Positions 59,283-64,000 of a stretch of DNA of 64,000 nt are shown in pieces. Source of the DNA: JAHCIE01 sp034431435 (GTDB lineage Bacteria; Chloroflexota; Anaerolineae; Epilineales; JAHCIE01); NCBI GenBank assembly GCA_034431435.1, contig DAOUDG010000030.1, forward strand, positions 124,001-188,000. The letters are read 5' to 3'. The translations under genes were made by a program, and so were the position numbers. How positions within the stretch are numbered: position 1 is the first letter of the stretch; each line of letters opens with the position of its first letter. Below the pieces are notes generated by a model. The model was not told where the DNA came from. It did not search any database and saw only the letters and a program-made list of their open reading frames with translations.

Positions 59283-62045
59283 ATGGCTACGGCATTCGAG
59301 CGTCTGACGAAGATACTGGATCTGGAGCGCAAGGGGGGCTATAAGAACCGCGCCGTGATCGGCGGCCTGGAGAGGTTCTTGCCTGGCTGGGCGGCCGGCG
59401 CGGTGACCGAACCCGGCGGCGCGGCCCTCGTCGAGCGCGTCAACGCCGCTCTCGCCGGTTACGCTGACAAGGCCGCCGAGCAGCGCGCCGCCGCCATCCG
59501 TACCCTGCTGGCAAGCGAGGGCGGGGCGCGGGCTGCGGCCCGCCCCGTTGCGGACACGGGCAGCGAGCCACCAACACCTCTGCCCCCCGATGTCGTCGCA
59601 GCCGATGACGAGGACCGCGATGATGCGCCGCGCCCGACCGCGCCGCCCCGCGCCCGGCCACAAGTCCCGCCGGCCGCGCGCAAGGGTGAGCGTGGCCCTC
59701 GGCCGGCGGCGACGGCAGCGAAGCCTGAGCCTGCTGGGACCGCCAGTTCTGCCTCACGCCCCGCGGCCGAATCTAAGTCGACCGCCAAGCCTACCATCGC
59801 CTCACCCCAGACGCGCCGGCCGAGCGCGCCGAGTGGCCCCGACAGCCGCTCCGATTTCTCAGACGGCGGCCTGTCCATGTCGGCTGCGCCGGTTGCTGTC
59901 GCCGACCCGCCTCCCCTCCCCCGCGCCCAGACGGTGCGGCGCGGCCCCGCGCCAACGATTCCCGCCACGGGCGATCTCGACGGCCCGGTGACGCAGATTC
60001 CCGGCGTGAGCAGTGTCTATGCGCGCCGACTGGAGAAGCTGGGCGTCCGCACCATCCGGGATATGCTGTATCTCATCCCGCGTCGACACGACGATTTCAG
60101 TCGCCTCAAGACCATCCACCAGTTGGTATACGGCGAGGAAGCTACCATAGTCGGCACGGTGCAGAACACCACGACGCGGCGCACACAGCGCGGCCTGACC
60201 GTGACCACCACCGTCGTCGCCGACGCCACTGGCAGCATACAGGCGACATTCTTCAATCAGCCCTATCTCCTCCAGCAGCTACGCCCCGGTCGCCAGATCG
60301 TGCTGAGTGGCCGCGTCGAGGCCTACCTGGGGCGGCTGCTGTATCAGTCCCCCGAATGGGAACCGCTTGATCAGGACCTGGTACACACCGCGCGCCTGGT
60401 TCCCGTCTACCCCCTGACCGAGGGCATCGGCCCGCGCTGGATGCGAAACGTCCTGAAGCGCGTTGTCGACGCCTACGCTCCTCGCCTGACCGATCCCCTG
60501 CCGCGCGATACCCGCGAGGCTCAGCGTCTGCTGCCCCTCAGCGATGCCGTGCGCCAGGCCCATTTCCCCGACAGCGCCGAGCGGCTCGCCCAGGCCCGCC
60601 ACCGTCTGGCCTTCGACGAGTTCCTCGTCATCCAGCTGGGCGTCCTGCGCCAGCGCCGCCTGTGGCGGTCCAACGACGGCCGCGCCCTACCGACACCCAC
60701 TGCCATCCTCGACAGCTTCATCGGTGCGCTGCCCTTTGGCCTGACCAACGCCCAGCAGCGCGTCCTGGGCGACATTCTCCGGGACATGGCGGAGACGCGG
60801 CCCATGAGTCGTCTCTTGCAGGGCGACGTTGGCTCGGGCAAGACCGTCGTGGCTGCGGCGGCCATGCTGGCTGCCCACGCCAACGGGGTGCAGGCCGCCC
60901 TGATGGCCCCGACCGAGATTCTTGCCGAACAGCACGCGCGTGGCGTCCAGCGTATGTTCGACCTTTGGGCGCAGGCTACCGACCAGCCCGCCCCCGAGAT
61001 TGTTCTCCTGACCGGTAGCCTGACGGCCAGCGAGCGGAGCGCCGCCTACGCGGCGGTCGCCTCGGGCGCGGCCCCCTTTGTGGTGGGGACGCACGCCGTC
61101 ATCCAGTCGGGAGTGGCGTTTGCCAGCCTCGGCCTCGCCATCGTCGACGAGCAGCACCGCTTCGGCGTGGGCCAGCGCGCGACGCTGCGCCAGAAAGGCT
61201 CGACGGCTGTGCCGCATCTGTTGGTGATGACCGCGACGCCCATCCCGCGTACCCTGGCCCTCACCCTGTATGGCGATCTGGATCTGTCCATCATCGATGA
61301 GATGCCGCCCGGCCGCACTCCCATCAAGACCAAGTGGGTCACGCCCCGCGAGCGCGAGCGCGCCTACGTGTTCGTCGATGCGCAGGTGCGGCAGGGTCGC
61401 CAGGCCTTCGTCATCTGTCCGCTGATTGAAGAGTCGGAGAACATGGAAACCCGCGCCGCTGTGCAAGAGTACGAGCGCTTGCAGCAGCATGTCTTCCCCC
61501 ACTTGCGTTTGGGGCTGCTTCACGGTAAGATGAAGCCCGCCGACAAGGAAGCTGCCATGGCGGCCTTCTACGCGGGCGAGACCCAGGTGCTTGTATCCAC
61601 CTCCGTGGTCGAGGTGGGCATCGATGTCCCCAACGCGACGGTGATGCTGGTCGAAGGGGCCAATCGCTTCGGCCTGGCTCAGTTGCACCAGTTCCGAGGC
61701 CGCGTGGGGCGCGGCGAGCACCAGTCCTACTGCCTGCTGGTCGCCGACGACGAGATCAGCGCGGTGGGCAAGACCCGGCTCGAAGCGATGGAGCGTACAC
61801 AGAATGGCTTCGAGCTGGCCGAAGAGGACTTGAAGCTACGCGGACCCGGCGAGTTCTTCGGTACACGCCAAAGCGGCCTGCCTGATCTCATCGTCGCCCA
61901 ACTCAGCGATGTGGCGACGCTAGAGCAGGCGCGGGGCGCGGCTGAGGAGCTATTTGCCCACGACCCTGATCTGTCGGCGCCCGACCATCTGGGCCTGCGC
62001 GCCGCCGTCGACAAATTCTGGGCGGGTGAGGGAGACCTCAGTTAA
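59283..62045 (+). CDS. recG: ATP-dependent DNA helicase RecG with long N-terminal extension
   Basis: A 920-residue RecG, about 230 longer than the usual 690. The first 230 residues start with FERLTKILDLERKGGYKNRAVIGGLERFLPGW, then an Ala/Pro/Arg-rich disordered stretch. The wedge domain begins near VSSVYARRLEKLGVRTIRDMLYLIPRRHDDFS; helicase motif I is QGDVGSGKTVVAAAAML, motif II VDEQHRFGVGQR, motif III TATPIPRTLALT, and the C-terminal TRG region is FGLAQLHQFRGRVGRGEHQSYC. RecG reverses stalled replication forks and branch-migrates Holliday junctions. Followed after 26 bases by coaD. Confidence 0.96.
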   Translation: MATAFERLTKILDLERKGGYKNRAVIGGLERFLPGWAAGAVTEPGGAALVERVNAALAGYADKAAEQRAAAIRTLLASEGGARAAARPVADTGSEPPTPLPPDVVAADDEDRDDAPRPTAPPRARPQVPPAARKGERGPRPAATAAKPEPAGTASSASRPAAESKSTAKPTIASPQTRRPSAPSGPDSRSDFSDGGLSMSAAPVAVADPPPLPRAQTVRRGPAPTIPATGDLDGPVTQIPGVSSVYARRLEKLGVRTIRDMLYLIPRRHDDFSRLKTIHQLVYGEEATIVGTVQNTTTRRTQRGLTVTTTVVADATGSIQATFFNQPYLLQQLRPGRQIVLSGRVEAYLGRLLYQSPEWEPLDQDLVHTARLVPVYPLTEGIGPRWMRNVLKRVVDAYAPRLTDPLPRDTREAQRLLPLSDAVRQAHFPDSAERLAQARHRLAFDEFLVIQLGVLRQRRLWRSNDGRALPTPTAILDSFIGALPFGLTNAQQRVLGDILRDMAETRPMSRLLQGDVGSGKTVVAAAAMLAAHANGVQAALMAPTEILAEQHARGVQRMFDLWAQATDQPAPEIVLLTGSLTASERSAAYAAVASGAAPFVVGTHAVIQSGVAFASLGLAIVDEQHRFGVGQRATLRQKGSTAVPHLLVMTATPIPRTLALTLYGDLDLSIIDEMPPGRTPIKTKWVTPRERERAYVFVDAQVRQGRQAFVICPLIEESENMETRAAVQEYERLQQHVFPHLRLGLLHGKMKPADKEAAMAAFYAGETQVLVSTSVVEVGIDVPNATVMLVEGANRFGLAQLHQFRGRVGRGEHQSYCLLVADDEISAVGKTRLEAMERTQNGFELAEEDLKLRGPGEFFGTRQSGLPDLIVAQLSDVATLEQARGAAEELFAHDPDLSAPDHLGLRAAVDKFWAGEGDLS

Positions 62046-62071
62046 TCGCCCTCAATGGAGAGTGTCGTCCC

Positions 62072-62602
62072 GTGCCTGTCGCCATCTATCCCGCCAGCTT
62101 TGACCCCATCCATCTCGGCCACGCCGACATCGCCCGCCGCGCCGCACGCCTGTTCGACCGCGTCGTCGTCGGTGTCTACGATCGCCCCAACAAGAAGCTG
62201 ATGTTCAGTGCGCGCGAGCGGGTCGATATGGCCCGCATCACTCTGGCCGACATCTCCAATATCGATGTCGTTGTCTACAGTGGGTTGACGGTAGACTTTG
62301 CCCGCGCCCACGGAGCGACGGTCATCGTGCGCGGGCTGCGTATGCCCACCGACTTTGAGTGGGAGCACCAGCTGGCGCAGACCAACCAGAAGTTGACCCC
62401 CGAGATCGAGACGGTGTGCCTGATGACCAGCCCCCAGTACGGCTTCATCAGTTCCACCATCGCCCGTGACGTAGCCATGCTCGGCGGCCCGCTCGAAGAC
62501 CTTGTCCCGGCTGCCGTCATCCCTTCGCTGCGGCAGCGCGCGGCCGAGATCAACGGCGACCCCCAATCCCCCATCGTTCCTATGGCACACCTGGACACAT
62601 GA
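62072..62602 (+). CDS. coaD: Phosphopantetheine adenylyltransferase
   Basis: A 176-residue enzyme of coenzyme A synthesis. It starts at GTG 62072. AIYPASFDPIHLGHADIARRAARLFD holds the HxGH nucleotide motif and GFISSTIARDVAMLGG the ISSxxxR motif. YDRPNKKLMFSARERVDM and VRGLRMPTDFEWEHQL are the substrate-binding parts. It makes dephospho-CoA from phosphopantetheine and ATP. The next gene starts four bases before its stop, giving coupled translation. Confidence 0.97.
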   Translation: MPVAIYPASFDPIHLGHADIARRAARLFDRVVVGVYDRPNKKLMFSARERVDMARITLADISNIDVVVYSGLTVDFARAHGATVIVRGLRMPTDFEWEHQLAQTNQKLTPEIETVCLMTSPQYGFISSTIARDVAMLGGPLEDLVPAAVIPSLRQRAAEINGDPQSPIVPMAHLDT

Positions 62603-63195
62603 GCGACATAGACTTCGTCGTCGACCGCCTCGAAGAGATGGCCCAACAAAGCCCGCGCGTTCCCATGACCGGCAAGATGCTGGTGGACGAGGACGTGCTA
62701 CAGCGTCTGATCGAGCAGTTGCGTGAGACGATTCCGGTACAGCTGCGCGAGGCCAACCGTGTCCTCCAGGAACGTGATGCCATCATCGCCCAGGGCGAGG
62801 ACAAGGCGGCTGGTATCCTGCGCCTGGCCCAGGAGCAATCGGACCAGATGACGGGCGAGTCGTCCATTCTGCTGCGCGCCGAGGGCGAGCGGCGCGCCAT
62901 CCTGGAGCGCGCCGAGGCTGACGCCGCCCAGATTCGTGAGATCGCCAGCCGCGAGGCCACGGTGGTACGTGAGGAAGCCGACGACTACGCGCTAAGCGTG
63001 CTCCGCGATCTGGAACGCACTCTCGCTAGCTACCAGCGCACCCTCGCCAATGGCATCGCCCTGCTGCGTCAGACGCGCGGCCAGCCACCTATCGCCCCGC
63101 CGGCCCCCCGCGCCACGCCGCGCGTTGCCAGCCCGCCGCGGCCGCCGCGCCCTCCTGCCGCCGATAGCGACGCTGCTAAAGCCGCAGAGGGCTAG
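62599..63195 (+). CDS. Coiled-coil DivIVA-like protein
   Basis: A 198-residue protein with a long alpha-helical coiled coil (residues about 45-150: QLREANRVLQERDAIIAQGEDKAAGILRLAQEQS and AIRERAEADAAQIREIASREATVVREEADDY-like), preceded by DIDFVVDRLEEMAQQS and followed by a Pro/Arg/Ala-rich tail. Actinobacteria have a similar coiled-coil gene between coaD and the DUF177 gene, so the neighbourhood is conserved. A role in polar or septal organisation is plausible but not shown. Confidence 0.82.
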   Translation: MSDIDFVVDRLEEMAQQSPRVPMTGKMLVDEDVLQRLIEQLRETIPVQLREANRVLQERDAIIAQGEDKAAGILRLAQEQSDQMTGESSILLRAEGERRAILERAEADAAQIREIASREATVVREEADDYALSVLRDLERTLASYQRTLANGIALLRQTRGQPPIAPPAPRATPRVASPPRPPRPPAADSDAAKAAEG

Positions 63196-63278
63196 GTCAG
63201 CCTGCTCCGGCGGATGGTCACATCCGCCGCTCGCCGCAGCGGTCAGGGCCATCCTGCCTCGACGTATTGCCCCTTGTC

Positions 63279-63307
63279 TTGTTTGCTGCCTCGGCCCCGG
63301 CTATACT
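63279..63307 (+). promoter_or_regulatory. Promoter of the DUF177 gene
   Basis: TTGTTT at 63279-63284 and TATACT at 63302-63307 with 17 bp spacing, 42 bases before the GTG at 63350; GGAGGA is the Shine-Dalgarno. Confidence 0.6.
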
Positions 63308-63349
63308 TTCAGGGTTCGAGCCTGGGCGCATTTGCCCATAGGAGGACCC

Positions 63350-63865
63350 GTGCAATTCAATGTGGCGCAGCTCATGAAGGAGCATACAGGCGCCGTCCGC
63401 CGCTTTCCCATGAACGAGGACATCAGTCATTTCAGCGCCGACGACCTGAGCATCGAAGCCCCCCTGACCGGCGAGATTACGTTGATGCGCGATACCGACG
63501 GCATCCTGGTAACGGGCAACCTGCACACCCAGGTGGCCGTGCCGTGTGTCCGCTGCCTGGAGCTGGTCAGCCTCCCGGTGGACTTCGAGCTGGAGGAGCA
63601 GTACTACCCCACGCTGGAGGTGGAGACCGGGCGCAAGCTCACGACCCCTGACGACGCCGATCCGGATACCCTTATCAGTAGCAAGCACATTCTCGATGCC
63701 ACCGAGCTGATTCGCCAGAGCCTCGTCCTCGCCGTGCCCATGCACCCGGTTCACCCCGACGGCTGTCCCCCTGATGCCATCCTGACCGACACCACCGAGC
63801 CAAAGCCCACCGACCCGCGCTGGGCCGCCCTGGAAAAGCTCCAGAACGGGCACAGCGAGGGATAG
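63350..63865 (+). CDS. DUF177 (YceD-like) protein
   Basis: A 171-residue protein starting at GTG 63350 behind GGAGGA. VQFNVAQLMKEHTGAVRRFPM opens it, VAVPCVRCLELVSLPVDFELEEQYYPT carries the CxxC motif, and LRQSLVLAVPMHPVHPDGCP-type text closes it. YceD proteins are encoded next to rpmF and rnc and are thought to act in 23S rRNA processing or ribosome assembly. The next gene outside the window is probably rpmF. It is the last gene of the window, with a terminator 24 bases after its stop. Confidence 0.93.
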   Translation: MQFNVAQLMKEHTGAVRRFPMNEDISHFSADDLSIEAPLTGEITLMRDTDGILVTGNLHTQVAVPCVRCLELVSLPVDFELEEQYYPTLEVETGRKLTTPDDADPDTLISSKHILDATELIRQSLVLAVPMHPVHPDGCPPDAILTDTTEPKPTDPRWAALEKLQNGHSEG

Positions 63866-63888
63866 GCTCTGTCCCTTGAGACCCAGCA

Positions 63889-63921
63889 GTGGGGGCGCCT
63901 GGCCGAGCCAGACGCCCCCAC
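63889..63921 (+). terminator. Terminator after the DUF177 gene
   Basis: A 9-bp stem (63889-63897 with 63913-63921), one C/A mismatch, then 5 more pairs (63899-63903 with 63907-63911) closing a 3-base loop. The following CACCTTACT has few T residues. Confidence 0.65.
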
Positions 63922-63947
63922 CACCTTACTGCCCATCCAACTGTAAC

Positions 63948-63977
63948 TTGACCAAAGCCCCCGAATCCGTGCATAAT
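63948..63977 (+). promoter_or_regulatory. Promoter for the gene beyond the right edge
   Basis: TTGACC at 63948-63953 and CATAAT at 63972-63977, 18 bp apart, pointing off the window end. The downstream gene is not visible; rpmF would be expected. Confidence 0.6.
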
Positions 63978-64000
63978 TGTCGGGTTATATACGAGACGCA

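Noticed and set aside
60687..61721. Minus-strand open frame of 344 codons inside recG
   Set aside because: recG motifs lie in the opposite frame; this one has none.
1..64000. tRNA, rRNA, insertion sequences or prophage
   Set aside because: I saw no cloverleaf-type sequence, rRNA segment, transposase or phage structural gene; the one recombinase-like protein lacks catalytic residues and has no attachment-site repeats around it.

Overview
The window is a GC-rich, densely coded bacterial chromosome segment. Gene content and style suggest a member of the Chloroflexota: several secreted proteins with Thr/Pro-rich linkers, tyrosine-recombinase and beta-propeller genes among housekeeping genes, and the order coaD / coiled-coil protein / DUF177. 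This is inferred from protein features; no rRNA or tRNA gene was seen. I recognise 55 protein-coding genes, one broken gene and one probable leader peptide. Many promoters have clear -35/-10 boxes with 16-18 bp spacing.

Left end (1-8274, minus strand): a tight six-gene operon that runs off the window. In transcription order it encodes an acidic protein with three 20-residue repeats and a glycine zipper, a HEVGH zincin-like protein, a 605-residue protein I do not recognise, an AONS-like PLP enzyme, a peptidoglycan-binding/lytic-transglycosylase-like protein, and a DUF2272-alpha/beta-hydrolase fusion. This is the best candidate for an undescribed system.

8.5-24.7 kb: a HAD phosphatase gene broken by an amber codon, an ABC-F ATPase, oligoendopeptidase F, adenine deaminase, two secreted proteins, two APH-type kinases flanking an MFS exporter, a PD-(D/E)XK-like protein, a secreted linker protein, and a second ABC-F gene whose leader has a short uORF and competing hairpin arms.

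24.7-39.5 kb: a sugar ABC operon without its ATPase (with a perfect intercistronic hairpin), a LamG-like membrane protein, a three-gene group of unknown function, an LLM flavin oxidoreductase, then a seven-gene minus-strand run: NYN/OST-HTH RNase-like protein, small acidic protein, GNAT, amidohydrolase, DapA-family lyase, M55 D-aminopeptidase and EamA transporter.

39.7-51.6 kb: housekeeping. mutL with the endonuclease motif, two FakB/DegV proteins, FakA, Asp23 and divergent rpmB (a fatty-acid-kinase locus), rlmN, a YugP-type membrane metallopeptidase, a NagD-type HAD phosphatase, recJ and divergent fmt.

51.6-64 kb: PIG-L deacetylase, a tyrosine-recombinase-like protein lacking its catalytic residues, a 12-repeat beta-propeller, comF, ribosome hibernation factor hpf, an orphan OmpR-type winged helix, a thioesterase and methyltransferase pair, recG, coaD, a coiled-coil DivIVA-like protein and the DUF177 protein, ending with a terminator and a promoter for the next gene outside the window.
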